Of a stretch of DNA of 64,000 bases, positions 55,597 to 64,000 are shown piece after piece. This DNA is from Sandaracinus sp. (GTDB taxonomy: Bacteria > Myxococcota_A > Polyangia > Polyangiales > Houyiibacteriaceae). The notes beneath the pieces are model-generated. The model made no database searches and was not told where the DNA came from. It worked only from the letters and a program-made list of their open reading frames with translations. The position numbers and the translations under genes were made by a program. Every line of letters begins with the position of its first letter. The first letter of the stretch is position 1. Location of the stretch: positions 21,505 to 85,504 of the forward strand of contig PABA01000155.1 of NCBI GenBank assembly GCA_002699025.1. The letters are read 5' to 3'.

Positions 55597-57435
55597 TCAG
55601 GCGGCGGCGCCCCCGGCCTTCTGGAGCCGGTGGAGGCGCGCGTAGATCCCGTCCTCGGCGAGGAGCTCGGCATGCGTGCCCTCCTCCACGAGGCGCCCCC
55701 GGTGCATCACCAGGATCCGGTCGGCCCGCTCGATGGTCGAGAGCCGGTGGGCGATCACGATGGACGTCCGCCCCCGCATCACCTCCTCCGCGGCCTTCTG
55801 GAGCGCGTGCTCGGTCTCGCTGTCCACGTTCGCCGTGGCCTCGTCGAGGATCAGGAGGTCCGCCTCCCGGTAGAGCGCCCGCGCGAAGGCCAGGAGCTGC
55901 CGCTCCCCGGCGCTGAAGTTCTGCCCGCGCTCCTCCACGCGGCCGTCGAGCCCGCCTCGGGCCTCCACGAGCCCCTCGGCGCCCACCCGCGCGAGCGCCG
56001 CCCGGATGCGCGCGTCGTCCGGCGCGGGATCGCCCACCGCGAGGTTCTCCCGGAGCGTCCCGGCGAAGAGGAAGACGTCCTGGGGCACGACGGCGAAGAG
56101 CCGCCGGAGCGTATGCCGATCCCGCGCGCGCACGTCCTCCCCCTCGACCAGCACGTGCCCCTCCTCGCCGAGCTCGTAGAGGCGGAGGAGCAGCGAGGTG
56201 AGCGTCGTCTTCCCCGAGCCCGTGGCGCCGACCACGGCCACCTGCTCCCCGCGCTTCACGTCGAAGCTCACGTCGTGGAGCACCGGGTGCCCCTCCCGGT
56301 AGGCGAAGGTCACGCCCCGGAAGGCGATGGCGACGTCCTCGGGCACGGCGGGCGGCGACGTCGGGGGCGCGCCGGCCGGCGCGTCGGGCTCGTCCGTGTC
56401 GAGCAGCGAGAAGACCCGCTCGGCCGAGGCGAGCGACGACTGGATGATGGTGTACTTCGTCGCCAGGTCCCGGACCGGGATGAAGAAGCGCCGGATGTAG
56501 TCGTAGAACGCGACCACCGTGCCCACGTAGGCGGCGGACGCCCCGCTCCCCTCGAGCCAGCCGGCGCGCACGGCGGCGAAGTAGAGCACGAGCGCGACGC
56601 AGGCCGCGGAGACCGACTGGACGACCGAGTAGAGGAGCGCGTCGTAGCGGATCGAGCGGTAGTTCGCGTCGCGGTAGGCGGCGTTGATGCGCTCGTACTC
56701 GGCGGCGCAGTCCTCCTCGCGCCCGTAGGCCTGGACCACGCGCAGCCCGGCGACCTGCTCGGCGAGGTAGGCGTTGAGCTGGGCGATGCGGAGCCGGATG
56801 TCCCGGAAGGCGGAGCGGGCCCAGCGCCGGAAGAGGTTCACGGCGAAGGCCAGCGGCGGGAGCGCCGTGAAGGTGACGAGGCTGAGCTGCCAGTCGATGC
56901 CCAGCATGAAGGCGACGATGCCGAGGAGCGTGACGAGGTCGGTCACGGCCGTCACGGCGCCGGAGGCGAAGAGCTCCGTCAGGCTGTCGATGTCGTTCGT
57001 GACCCGCGTGACGACCCGCCCGATGGGCGTGCGGTCGAAGTAGCCGACGCGAAGCTCCTGGATGTGGCGGAAGACCGCCGAGCGGAGGCCGGCCGTGGAG
57101 CGCTGCCCGGCGAGCTGCATCAGGTAGGTCTGGCCGAAGCGGGTGACGAACTCGACGGCGATGGCCACGGCGAAGAGCACCACGACCTGCTCGATGGGCA
57201 GCCCCTCCCCCTCGAGCACGGCCCCGTCGACGGCCTCCTTCACGAGGAGCGGCTGGAAGAGGCCGGCGATGGCCGCGAGCGGCATGAGGACCACGGCGCC
57301 GAGGAAGAGCCAGCGCTGCGGCTTCATGAAGGGGACGAGGCGCCTCAGCAGCGCCAGGTCGCGGCGACGCTCGTCCTCCACGACGCGCTCGGCGAGCGCG
57401 TCGACCACCAGGCGGCTCGGGCGGGGCTCGCTCAT
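55597..57435 (-). CDS. ABC exporter half-transporter, active-site subunit
   Basis: This 612-residue half-transporter has a six-helix transmembrane domain (about 35-330) and a nucleotide-binding domain with Walker A VVGATGSGKTTL, Q-loop AVVPQDVFLFAG, Walker B LLILDEATANVD with the catalytic Glu, and H-loop VIAHRLST. Its signature motif is FSAGERQ instead of LSGGQ. The start overlaps the stop of the other half-transporter (ATGA), so they are made together and probably form a heterodimer. Lipid, peptide or drug export are all possible. The ATP site with its own Walker motifs uses the partner's LSGGQ and should be the catalytic one. Confidence 0.92.
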   Translation of the reverse strand: MSEPRPSRLVVDALAERVVEDERRRDLALLRRLVPFMKPQRWLFLGAVVLMPLAAIAGLFQPLLVKEAVDGAVLEGEGLPIEQVVVLFAVAIAVEFVTRFGQTYLMQLAGQRSTAGLRSAVFRHIQELRVGYFDRTPIGRVVTRVTNDIDSLTELFASGAVTAVTDLVTLLGIVAFMLGIDWQLSLVTFTALPPLAFAVNLFRRWARSAFRDIRLRIAQLNAYLAEQVAGLRVVQAYGREEDCAAEYERINAAYRDANYRSIRYDALLYSVVQSVSAACVALVLYFAAVRAGWLEGSGASAAYVGTVVAFYDYIRRFFIPVRDLATKYTIIQSSLASAERVFSLLDTDEPDAPAGAPPTSPPAVPEDVAIAFRGVTFAYREGHPVLHDVSFDVKRGEQVAVVGATGSGKTTLTSLLLRLYELGEEGHVLVEGEDVRARDRHTLRRLFAVVPQDVFLFAGTLRENLAVGDPAPDDARIRAALARVGAEGLVEARGGLDGRVEERGQNFSAGERQLLAFARALYREADLLILDEATANVDSETEHALQKAAEEVMRGRTSIVIAHRLSTIERADRILVMHRGRLVEEGTHAELLAEDGIYARLHRLQKAGGAAA

Positions 57436-59180
57436 AGCGTCGAGAGCTCCTCTTCGAGGCTCTGCCGGGCCGCGAGGGCCGCGTAGACGCCCCCGTGCTT
57501 GCAGAGCTCGGCATGCGTGCCCCGCTCGACGACCCGGCCCTTCTCGAGCACCACGATCTGCTGGGCCCGGGCCGCCGCCGCGACCCGGTGCGTCACGAGC
57601 ACCAGCGTGCGCCCTTCGCCCGCCCGGTCGAGCGCCCGGAGGATCGTCGCCTCCGTGCGCGCGTCCACGGCGCTCATCGGATCGTCGAGCACCAGCACGG
57701 CCGGCTCGCGGAGGAGCGCCCGGGCCAGGGCGATGCGCTGCTTCTGCCCGCCCGAGAGCTGCACGCCGCGCTCCCCGACGAGCGTCTCGAAGCCATCCGG
57801 GAGCTGCTCGATCTCGTCGAGCACGGCCGCCTCCTCGGCCGCCCGGCGCACCGCCGCCGCCGCGCCCTCCGCCTCGGGATCGTCGAGCCCGAAGGCGATG
57901 TTCCGCTCCACGGTCGTCGAGAAGAGGAAGGGCTCCTGCTGCGCGTAGCCGACCACGTGGCGGAGCTCGCCCGGCTCGGTCTCGGTCACGTCCACGCCGT
58001 CGACGAAGACGCTCCCCGGCGGCGTCCCCCCGAGCCGCGGGAGGAGCGCCGCGAGCGTGCTCTTGCCCGAGCCGACCGTGCCCATGATCGCCAGCGAGCC
58101 CTTCGCGGGCACCTCGAAGGAGACGTCCTCGAGGGCCGGCTCGCTCGCGCCCTCGTAGGCGAAGCGGAGCCCCTCCACGCGGAGCGCGCCCTCCCCCGCC
58201 AGCGGCGTCGGCTCGGCCGGCGGCACGATCTCCGGCTCGGCGTCGAGCACCTCGCGGATGCGCTCGTAGGAGGCCCGCCCGCGCTGGACCACGCTCAGGA
58301 GGTAGCCGAAGGCGAGGGTCGGCCAGACGAGCTGCGCCAGGTAGGCGAGGAACGCCGCGAACTCGCCCACCGAGAGCGTGTCGTCGACGACCCGCTCGCC
58401 GCCCTTCCAGACCACGAGGAGCGTGCCGATGGAGCCGACGAGCATGAGCAGCGGCCACATCAGCCCGCGCAGCACCACCAGGCGCATGTTCGCGTCGATG
58501 GCCGCCTCGTTCGCCTCCTCGAAGCGCCGCTCCTCCGCGTCCTCGATCGCGTAGGCCCGCACGACCCGCACGCCGGCGAGGTTCTCCTGGGCCACGTCTG
58601 CCAGGTGCCCGAGCGCCTGCTGGGCCGCCCGGCTCCGCCCGTAGAGCGCCCGCCCGAAGAGCTGGGCGAGGACGATGACCAGCGGGAAGGGGGCGAGGGC
58701 CCAGAGCGTGAGCTCGGGGCTGATGGCGAGCATCAGGCCGACGGCGCCGACGAAGGCGAAGAGGGAGTTGACGACGTTCAGCCCGCCGAAGCCCACGAGC
58801 AGGCGGATCTGCGCCAGGTCGCTCGTCGCCCGGCTCATGAGCTGGCCGGTGGCGACGCGCTGGAAGAAGCGCGGGCCGAGCCCGTGGATCGCGCGGAGGA
58901 GCTCGTTTCGGAGATCGAACTCCACGTCGCGCCCCACGTTGAACACCTGGACGCGCGAGCGGGTGCGGACGATCCACAGGCCCGCGGCCAGGCCGACGAC
59001 GCCGAGGGCGTAGTCCTTCACCTGCTCGAGGCGCCCCTTCTCGAGCGCGTCGATGGCGCCCTGGAGCAGCCAGGGGATGGCCTTGTCCATCGCGTTCGTC
59101 GCGAGGAGGAGCAAGACGCCCACCGCCAGACGGAGCCGGTAGGGGCGCAGGTAGTGCAGGATCGGGACGGTCGGCTTCAA
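57432..59180 (-). CDS. ABC exporter half-transporter, degenerate Walker B
   Basis: This 582-residue half-transporter (TTG start) has a six-helix domain and a nucleotide-binding domain with Walker A MGTVGSGKSTL, signature LSGGQKQRIALARAL and H-loop LVTHRVA. The Walker B is VLVLDDPMSAVD: Asp replaces the catalytic Glu. Such a change is the hallmark of the degenerate site of heterodimeric exporters (TM287/288, BmrCD type). The substrate is unknown; no export partner such as a membrane-fusion protein is adjacent. Confidence 0.92.
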   Translation of the reverse strand: MKPTVPILHYLRPYRLRLAVGVLLLLATNAMDKAIPWLLQGAIDALEKGRLEQVKDYALGVVGLAAGLWIVRTRSRVQVFNVGRDVEFDLRNELLRAIHGLGPRFFQRVATGQLMSRATSDLAQIRLLVGFGGLNVVNSLFAFVGAVGLMLAISPELTLWALAPFPLVIVLAQLFGRALYGRSRAAQQALGHLADVAQENLAGVRVVRAYAIEDAEERRFEEANEAAIDANMRLVVLRGLMWPLLMLVGSIGTLLVVWKGGERVVDDTLSVGEFAAFLAYLAQLVWPTLAFGYLLSVVQRGRASYERIREVLDAEPEIVPPAEPTPLAGEGALRVEGLRFAYEGASEPALEDVSFEVPAKGSLAIMGTVGSGKSTLAALLPRLGGTPPGSVFVDGVDVTETEPGELRHVVGYAQQEPFLFSTTVERNIAFGLDDPEAEGAAAAVRRAAEEAAVLDEIEQLPDGFETLVGERGVQLSGGQKQRIALARALLREPAVLVLDDPMSAVDARTEATILRALDRAGEGRTLVLVTHRVAAAARAQQIVVLEKGRVVERGTHAELCKHGGVYAALAARQSLEEELSTL

Positions 59181-59260
59181 GGGCGGGTCGGGGCGGGAGC
59201 TCGATGGCCCGGGGCCGGCCCCGGGAGGGGCGCGGCGACGTCGGAGCTGGGGGCATGAAC

Positions 59261-59293
59261 GCCGAAGGCCCGCTCGTCGAGCGGGCCTTCGGC
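59261..59293. terminator. 16-bp perfect inverted repeat, probable terminator
   Basis: GCCGAAGGCCCGCTCG (59261-59276) and its reverse complement (59278-59293) flank a single T. It lies 29 bp downstream of the protease gene stop (59322) and upstream of the exporter pair (59180), as an intergenic terminator would. There is no T-run on either strand. Confidence 0.6.
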
Positions 59294-59321
59294 CAGTCTC
59301 ATGCGCTTGGTCGGCGCTCGC

Positions 59322-60986
59322 TCAGTCCCGTGACCTGCGACGCCAGAAGACCAGCGCCGGCACGACGATCAGGAAGAGCAGCGGCAGCGGCGTGGTGCTC
59401 CCGGTGGCGCCCGGGACCCGGCAGCCGCAGCCGTCGTCGCCCCGCCCGCCGCCGTCCGGCGGCACGCAGATGCTGGTCGAGCCGACCGGCACGCAGGCGA
59501 ACCCGTCCGGGCACTCGGTCGCGTCGCTGCACAGGTCCGTGCAGAACTGGTCGCCCTCCCCGCGCACGGCGCAGAGGCCCGACGCGCAGTCGGCGTTGTC
59601 CGTGCAGAAGTCGCCCGGCGTCCCGAGGCTCCCCTCGCTCACGCAGGCGCCGCAGCCCGGCGTCGCGCCCGGGCGGCAGACGAAGCCGTCCGCGCAGCTC
59701 CCCACGCCGGCCTCCGGGCGGCAGGGCGTCGCGCAGACGCCGCCATCGCACATCAGGCTCGCGCAGTCCGTGTCCGTGCCGCAGGTCGCGCCGAGGGGCG
59801 CCGCGCCGGGCCCGCCCGCGAGGCAGAGCCCCATGCCGCAGGTGCCCGTCGCCTCGCCGTCGCAGTAGAAGCCGCCCGGACAGCTCGCGGGGTTGAACCC
59901 GTCGCAGGACTGCGAGCAGACCGAGCCCTCCGGCGTCGTCGCGCAGAGCCCGGAGTTGCACTCGTCGCTGCTGGTGCAGGGCGAGCCGAGGTCGAGGCCG
60001 TCCGTCGGCCGCGCCTCGCAGTCCCCGGTGCTCGTGTTGCAGCGCTCGGTGGCGGCGCAGTCCGAGTCGCTCCGGCAGCCCGTCGGCTCGGGCGTCACGC
60101 CGTCGCAGCTGAAGGTGCCGCCGCTCATGCCCGCGCACTGGCCGGTGCCGCCGGTCGTGCTCGCGCAGACCTGCCCGTCGCCGCAGTCCGCGTTCGAGGT
60201 GCAGGCGCTGCCGCAGAAGCTCCCGCCCGTCGGGTAGCCGAGGCAGAAGTCGTTCGGCCCGCCGCACTCGGCGTCCGAGCTGCAGGGCGAGCAGACCGTC
60301 CCGTCGCCCGTCACCGGCCGGCAGGATCCGTCGACGCACTCCTGGCCCGAGGGGCAGCCCGTCTCCGTGCAGTCCACGGGACCATCGCCCGGGTAGAGCG
60401 TGCAGATGCCCGCCTGGTCGTCGGCGCCGATCATGTCGATGCCGCCCGTGTAGGCGAAGTACATCGTGGCGTTCCGATCGCTCGAGTGGCCGAGGCCGTA
60501 GTAGTGGCCGCCCTCGTGGAGCGCGATCGAGTAGGCGTTCACGTTCGAGCCCGAGCCGGCGCCGGTGATCCAGCGGAAGTTGACGCCGTTCATCTCCATG
60601 TCGGCTTCCTGGATGCAGTTCCGGAAGTCCCAGCGCGGGCCGGTCACGCCGATGGCGCTCCCGCTGTGCCGCCAGCCGGACTCCACCCAGCCGATCACCG
60701 AGTTGCCGTCGCCGCTGCCGGCGGTCGCGCCGCTCCGGCCCGTGTAGTTGGCCGTCAGGCTGGTGCAGGAGCGGAGCGTCCAGTCGTCCATGCCCCGCTG
60801 CGTCTCGGAGACGGTCGTCGCCTCGCCGAGGTCGTCGGACGTGATGGTGATCCCGTAGGGCACCGGGAAGGTGCACCACTTCGGGCAGGCGCTCGTCAGG
60901 CACTCGTAGGCGTGCGCCGGCGCGCTCGGGGCGAGCGCCGACGCCGCGAGGAGCGCCCCGAGGAAGAGAGGGGTACGGCGGCTCAT
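59322..60986 (-). CDS. Secreted matrixin-like metalloprotease with MYXO-CTERM tail
   Basis: The 554-residue protein has a signal peptide (residues 1-26) and an M10-like protease domain with zinc site HEGGHYYGLGH (His157, Glu158, His161, His167) and Met-turn NATMYFAYTG (Met175). A long Cys-rich region follows with repeated modules of the type CSSDAECGG, SDCAATERCN, DCASGLCAV. It ends with GCGCRVPG, a hydrophobic helix LPLLFLIVVPALVFW and RRRSRD, the MYXO-CTERM sorting tag. Its start overlaps the stop of the upstream gene (ATGA). The protease is exposed at the surface after sorting. Confidence 0.9.
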   Translation of the reverse strand: MSRRTPLFLGALLAASALAPSAPAHAYECLTSACPKWCTFPVPYGITITSDDLGEATTVSETQRGMDDWTLRSCTSLTANYTGRSGATAGSGDGNSVIGWVESGWRHSGSAIGVTGPRWDFRNCIQEADMEMNGVNFRWITGAGSGSNVNAYSIALHEGGHYYGLGHSSDRNATMYFAYTGGIDMIGADDQAGICTLYPGDGPVDCTETGCPSGQECVDGSCRPVTGDGTVCSPCSSDAECGGPNDFCLGYPTGGSFCGSACTSNADCGDGQVCASTTGGTGQCAGMSGGTFSCDGVTPEPTGCRSDSDCAATERCNTSTGDCEARPTDGLDLGSPCTSSDECNSGLCATTPEGSVCSQSCDGFNPASCPGGFYCDGEATGTCGMGLCLAGGPGAAPLGATCGTDTDCASLMCDGGVCATPCRPEAGVGSCADGFVCRPGATPGCGACVSEGSLGTPGDFCTDNADCASGLCAVRGEGDQFCTDLCSDATECPDGFACVPVGSTSICVPPDGGGRGDDGCGCRVPGATGSTTPLPLLFLIVVPALVFWRRRSRD

Positions 60987-61627
60987 CGCGACCCCCCGAG
61001 GACGTCGTCGTGGCCCGGCGCGTAGACCTGGGTCACGCCGCGGATCGTGGCGAGGAAGGTGTCGAGGGGCATGACCTCGTGGCCGCCGCTCTCGATCGTC
61101 ATCCGACCGTCCAGCCAGCGCGCGAAGCCGACGGAGGCCGCGTCGCGGCTCACGGTGGCCGGCGCGCCGCCGACGCCCTGGGTGACGACGAACTTGCCCT
61201 GCGCCATGGCGTAGGTGCGGAAGTAGTGCGGGTCGTTCGGGTCGCGCTCGAGGAAGACGATGACCTCCTCACCGACCTGGTAGCGCGGCGTGCCGTCGAT
61301 CCACATGCCGCCGGCCTGGCCGTTCGGGCCGTAGGTGCCGCCGAGCTCGCGCACGGTCAGCGTCTGGCCGCCCTCCCCCTTGATCCAATCGGTCACCTGG
61401 ACGGTGGCCAGCGTGTGCGGGTCGAGGCTGTCGCCGTTCATGACGACCTGCGATCCGACGTGCACCACGCGGCCGCGCACGATGGCGACCGAGTCGCGCA
61501 CCATGTCCTCCAGGGCGACCTCCACCATCACGGTCGCCTCGGCCCGGGGCGCCACGCAGAGCAGCGCCACCAAGACCCCTCCGAGCGCCCACCAGCGGCG
61601 CGCCCTTCGATCCATCCGACAAGTCAT
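60983..61627 (-). CDS. Exported partner of the matrixin-like protease
   Basis: The 214-residue protein has a signal peptide (WWALGGVLVALLCVAPRAEA) and a beta-rich mature part: VEVALEDMVRDSVAIVRGRVV, ATVQVTDWIKGEG, TLTVRELGG and VGEEVIVFLERDP. I see no family name with certainty; it resembles secreted domains of unknown function found beside proteases in myxobacteria. The ATG at 61627 has GGAAAGG about 10 nt upstream; a GTG at 61645 is the alternative. It is coupled to the protease by ATGA and could be its chaperone, inhibitor or co-secreted partner. Confidence 0.7.
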   Translation of the reverse strand: MTCRMDRRARRWWALGGVLVALLCVAPRAEATVMVEVALEDMVRDSVAIVRGRVVHVGSQVVMNGDSLDPHTLATVQVTDWIKGEGGQTLTVRELGGTYGPNGQAGGMWIDGTPRYQVGEEVIVFLERDPNDPHYFRTYAMAQGKFVVTQGVGGAPATVSRDAASVGFARWLDGRMTIESGGHEVMPLDTFLATIRGVTQVYAPGHDDVLGGSR

Positions 61628-61703
61628 CCGTACACCTTTCCACACGATGAGCCGGAGGGGCCCACCTCCCCCCGCGGCGCGTGCTCGCGCGACGGTGTCG
61701 GAC

Positions 61704-62516
61704 TCAGGAAGGGGACGCGACCGCCCGCTTCGCTTCGGCCTCGACCGTCGCCGACGGTAGCCGAAGGTAGCGGGTCAAAACGTGGACGCCAAGGTAGAAG
61801 GGACCCGTATCGGCCAGCGCTGTCAAGAGTTTGAATACATATCCAGCGACGATGAAAGCAACGAGCTGTGGCCAGAGCGGAGCGTCCCCATCGATGGGCA
61901 GTGCGCGGGCGTAGAAGTGGGTGATGAGGATCACCGTCGTGGTGTCGACGAGCTGGCTGAGGAGCGTCGAGCCGTTGTTGCGGAGCCAGAGGTGCCGGCC
62001 GCCCGTGAGGCGCTTCCAGAAGTGGAAGACGTGGACGTCGACGAGCTGGGCGAAGAGGTAGGCGATCATCGAGGCGGTCACGGCGGCGCTGGTCAGCGTG
62101 CGCACCTCCGTGAAGACGTGGACCGGCGGATCGCGGTCGGCGCCGGCGTCGACCCCGGGGAGCTCGCCGCCGAGCCAGAGGATGAAGATCAGCCAGAGGT
62201 TCAGCACGAAGCCGACCCACACGACGCCGGCCGCGCGGCGGCGCCCGTAGAGCTCGCTGATCATGTCCGTGCAGAGGAAGGTCAGCGGATAGGGGAGCAC
62301 GCCGACGGCGATCATCACGGGCTGCCCCATCACCTCGAAGCCGAGGTCGATGAAGCGCGTGATGCCGAGGATGTTGAGGATGGCGAGCGTGCCGAGGAAG
62401 AGCCCGGAGAGGACCAGGAAGACCAGCTCGCGGCGCCGATGCACCTCCCGCTCGCCGAGCGCCGGCAGCCCCTCCCAGGCGTGCTCCTCGCTCGGGATCG
62501 GCGTGTCGTTCTCCAT
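61704..62516 (-). CDS. Queuosine-precursor transporter (YhhQ/VUT family)
   Basis: The 270-residue membrane protein carries the DUF165/VUT signature: FLVLSGLFLGTLAILNIL, GVLPYPLTFLCTDMISELYG (the conserved loop with Asp, Glu and Tyr) and the C-terminal GYVFKLLTALADTGPFYLGV. Members such as YhhQ import queuosine precursors (preQ0/preQ1) for tRNA modification. I use the ATG at 62516, which overlaps the stop of the TPR gene (TGATG); a GTG lies one codon upstream. Insertions between helices 3 and 4 make it slightly longer than E. coli YhhQ (221 residues). Confidence 0.88.
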   Translation of the reverse strand: MENDTPIPSEEHAWEGLPALGEREVHRRRELVFLVLSGLFLGTLAILNILGITRFIDLGFEVMGQPVMIAVGVLPYPLTFLCTDMISELYGRRRAAGVVWVGFVLNLWLIFILWLGGELPGVDAGADRDPPVHVFTEVRTLTSAAVTASMIAYLFAQLVDVHVFHFWKRLTGGRHLWLRNNGSTLLSQLVDTTTVILITHFYARALPIDGDAPLWPQLVAFIVAGYVFKLLTALADTGPFYLGVHVLTRYLRLPSATVEAEAKRAVASPS

Positions 62517-63844
62517 CACGCCGCGCCGCCCTCCTCTGCGTCGGCGTCGTCGCGCTCCTCGTCGGCCCGCGCCTCCGGCACGAGCCCCCGCTTGAGGGCG
62601 ACCCGCTCGATGCCCCGCCAAGCCTGGTGCTCCTGCCCGGCGCGCTTGGTCGGCCCGGTCTTCTCGTAGAGCTCGGGCATCGCGAGGCGCATGGTGCGGA
62701 GCTCGGCGAGCGCCGCCTCGAAGCGGCCACGGAGCGCCTTCAGATCCACGCTCGCCGGCGCCACGAGCTTGCCGTAGGCCAGCACGTCACCGTCCTTCTC
62801 GACGCCGACCGGGTGCGCGAAGGCCTGCACGCCCTCGGGGAGGCGCTCGACGATCTTCTCGACGTCGCCGCGCTTCGCGAGCGCCACGAAGCGGAAGCGG
62901 TGCTCGTCGCCCTCGCGGAGGATCTCGAGGAGCGGGAAGACGGGCGGGTCCTGGCTGACGGGCGCGCCGTCCCAGAGGACCACGTCGCCCCAGTCGACGG
63001 GGCAGTCGCGGAAGCTCGGGCTGATGACGACGCCGTGGCAGGGGCTCGTCGGGGCCACCCAGAGCACCTCGAAGGAGCGCTCCGGCTCGGGGAGGACGCC
63101 GTGGCCGCTGGCGACCGAGGGCGCGCGGACGCGGACCTCGGGCACGCCCTCGACGATGGGCATGCCGCCCTCGCTCAGGCGCGCCTCGATGCCGAGGTCC
63201 CGCCAGAGGCCCGCCGCCACGTCGCCCTGGCCGAGCGCCGTCGCGGCGAGGGCGGCGTTCCAGAGCACGGCGCGCTGATCTCCGAGGCGCGCGCGGGCCC
63301 GGAGGGCGCAGTCGAGCGCCTCCTGCCAGCGCCCGCGCCACTTGTGGAGGACGCCGAGGTCGAACCACCAGCCGCCCTTCTCCGGGTGCCGCTCGAGGGC
63401 CTCGGCGTAGGCCTCCCGGGCGGCCTCGTCGTGCTCGGGGCCCATGGCGCGGAGGGCGTTCGCGCGGTTGATCCAGAGGTAGGCGGCGGCCTCCGCGTCC
63501 CCCTCGCCGAGCTGCTCGAGGGTGGCCGCGGCGATCTCCGCGGCGAGCGTGGCGGGGCCGCGCTCGGGCGGCGGGGCGTCCGGCGGGAAGGCCTGGGCGG
63601 CGGCGTTCAGGGCGGCGCAGGCGGCGACGACGTGGGCCGGGCTGGGCGCGCCGGCGAGCACCTTCCGGACCTCCTCCACGAGCGTGGGCCGGCTCGGCGT
63701 GCGTTCGAGGGCGCGGAGCCAGAGCATGTCCAGCTCCGGGTCCGTGCCCAGCTCGGCGCGGCGGGGGGCGAGCGCCTCGAAGGCCTCGGCGGGGGCGCCG
63801 CGCTCCAGGGCGCGGAGCACGCGGTCGCGCAGGGTCGTCGACAT
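62516..63844 (-). CDS. TPR-repeat protein of unknown function
   Basis: The 442-residue protein has an N-terminal helical-repeat region (about 1-225; AYLWINRANALRAMGPEHDEA, WWFDLGVLHKWRGRWQEALDCA and LWNAALAATALGQGDVAAGLW are TPRs) followed by a beta-rich domain (SFEVLWVAPTSPCHGVVISPS, RFRFVALAKRGDVEKIVERLP) and a charged tail. I cannot name a function. It is co-transcribed with the queuosine transporter through stop-start overlap. The start is clear (ATG at 63844). 63845-64000 hold no gene. Confidence 0.75.
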   Translation of the reverse strand: MSTTLRDRVLRALERGAPAEAFEALAPRRAELGTDPELDMLWLRALERTPSRPTLVEEVRKVLAGAPSPAHVVAACAALNAAAQAFPPDAPPPERGPATLAAEIAAATLEQLGEGDAEAAAYLWINRANALRAMGPEHDEAAREAYAEALERHPEKGGWWFDLGVLHKWRGRWQEALDCALRARARLGDQRAVLWNAALAATALGQGDVAAGLWRDLGIEARLSEGGMPIVEGVPEVRVRAPSVASGHGVLPEPERSFEVLWVAPTSPCHGVVISPSFRDCPVDWGDVVLWDGAPVSQDPPVFPLLEILREGDEHRFRFVALAKRGDVEKIVERLPEGVQAFAHPVGVEKDGDVLAYGKLVAPASVDLKALRGRFEAALAELRTMRLAMPELYEKTGPTKRAGQEHQAWRGIERVALKRGLVPEARADEERDDADAEEGGAA

Positions 63845-64000
63845 GGGGGCGGACCATAGGGCGAGGGGCCCCGAGCTGCTACTCGGTGCGCCCGGGGGAG
63901 CGCCGGGGCGCTCGCGGAGCCGCCGCGTCGCGGAGGGACGCGCGGCGCCGGCCGGGTCGGGAGCGTGGCGCGGGCCGGAATCCCCATGCGCCTGCCGCCC

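Overview
The window is a GC-rich chromosomal segment (clearly above 65% G+C by eye) from a bacterium that looks like a member of the Myxococcota (Polyangia/Sandaracinaceae-like). The evidence is a secreted metalloprotease with a MYXO-CTERM-type Cys-TM-Arg tail, eukaryotic-type Ser/Thr kinases (one fused to an AAA/TPR signalling module), stand-alone GspE N-terminal (MshEN-like) domains, NtrC-type and HD-GYP regulators, many lipoproteins, and frequent GTG/TTG starts with ATGA/GTGA gene overlaps.

Positions 1-12425 hold a complete type I-E CRISPR-Cas system read leftward: cas3, a 438-bp intergenic region, then cse1-cse2-cas7-cas5-cas6e-cas1-cas2, a very short leader with a TTGACA promoter, and an array of 49 full repeats (plus one cut by the window edge) with an exact 61-bp period. 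The most interesting signal is in the cas3-cse1 intergenic region. A rightward two-pseudo-repeat mini-CRISPR (9487-9552) encodes a short guide that matches, with an AAG PAM and 15 of the first 19 positions, a site 50 bp away (9436-9460) lying between the -35 and -10 of a rightward promoter and next to a candidate leftward Cascade promoter. Three of the four mismatches fall on the every-sixth positions that Cascade does not pair. This has the layout of a CreR/CreA-like Cascade-guided autoregulator. A perfect 40-bp palindrome (9164-9203) lies in the presumed cse1 5' leader.

Positions 12.5-21.9 kb: a broken SEC-C protein remnant, a lipoprotein, a DUF1877 protein, a small membrane protein, a GspE-N protein, a receiver protein behind a sigma-54-type promoter with 11-bp repeats upstream, an NtrC-family activator, a three-gene HD-phosphohydrolase operon and two exported proteins. 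21.9-31.7 kb: a 46-bp tandem repeat block, polA (proofreading residues lost), ffh, a CBM9-like lipoprotein, a polytopic glycosyltransferase-like protein and a Ser/Thr kinase. 31.7-40.7 kb: tandem repeats, a REC-GAF-HD-GYP regulator, a CPBP protease, an FHA-GGDEF protein, an SMI1/KNR4 protein, an MltD-type transglycosylase and moeA.

Positions 41-50 kb are a MoxR/Bat-type operon: a coiled-coil/Gly-Gln-repeat membrane protein, MoxR ATPase, DUF58 protein and two large VWA membrane proteins. 50-64 kb: two paralogous small Cys-tailed lipoproteins, a 1317-residue kinase/AAA/TPR protein, a heterodimeric ABC exporter with one degenerate ATP site, a matrixin-like protease with a coupled exported partner, a queuosine-precursor transporter and a TPR protein. 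I saw no rRNA, tRNA, insertion sequence or phage gene.
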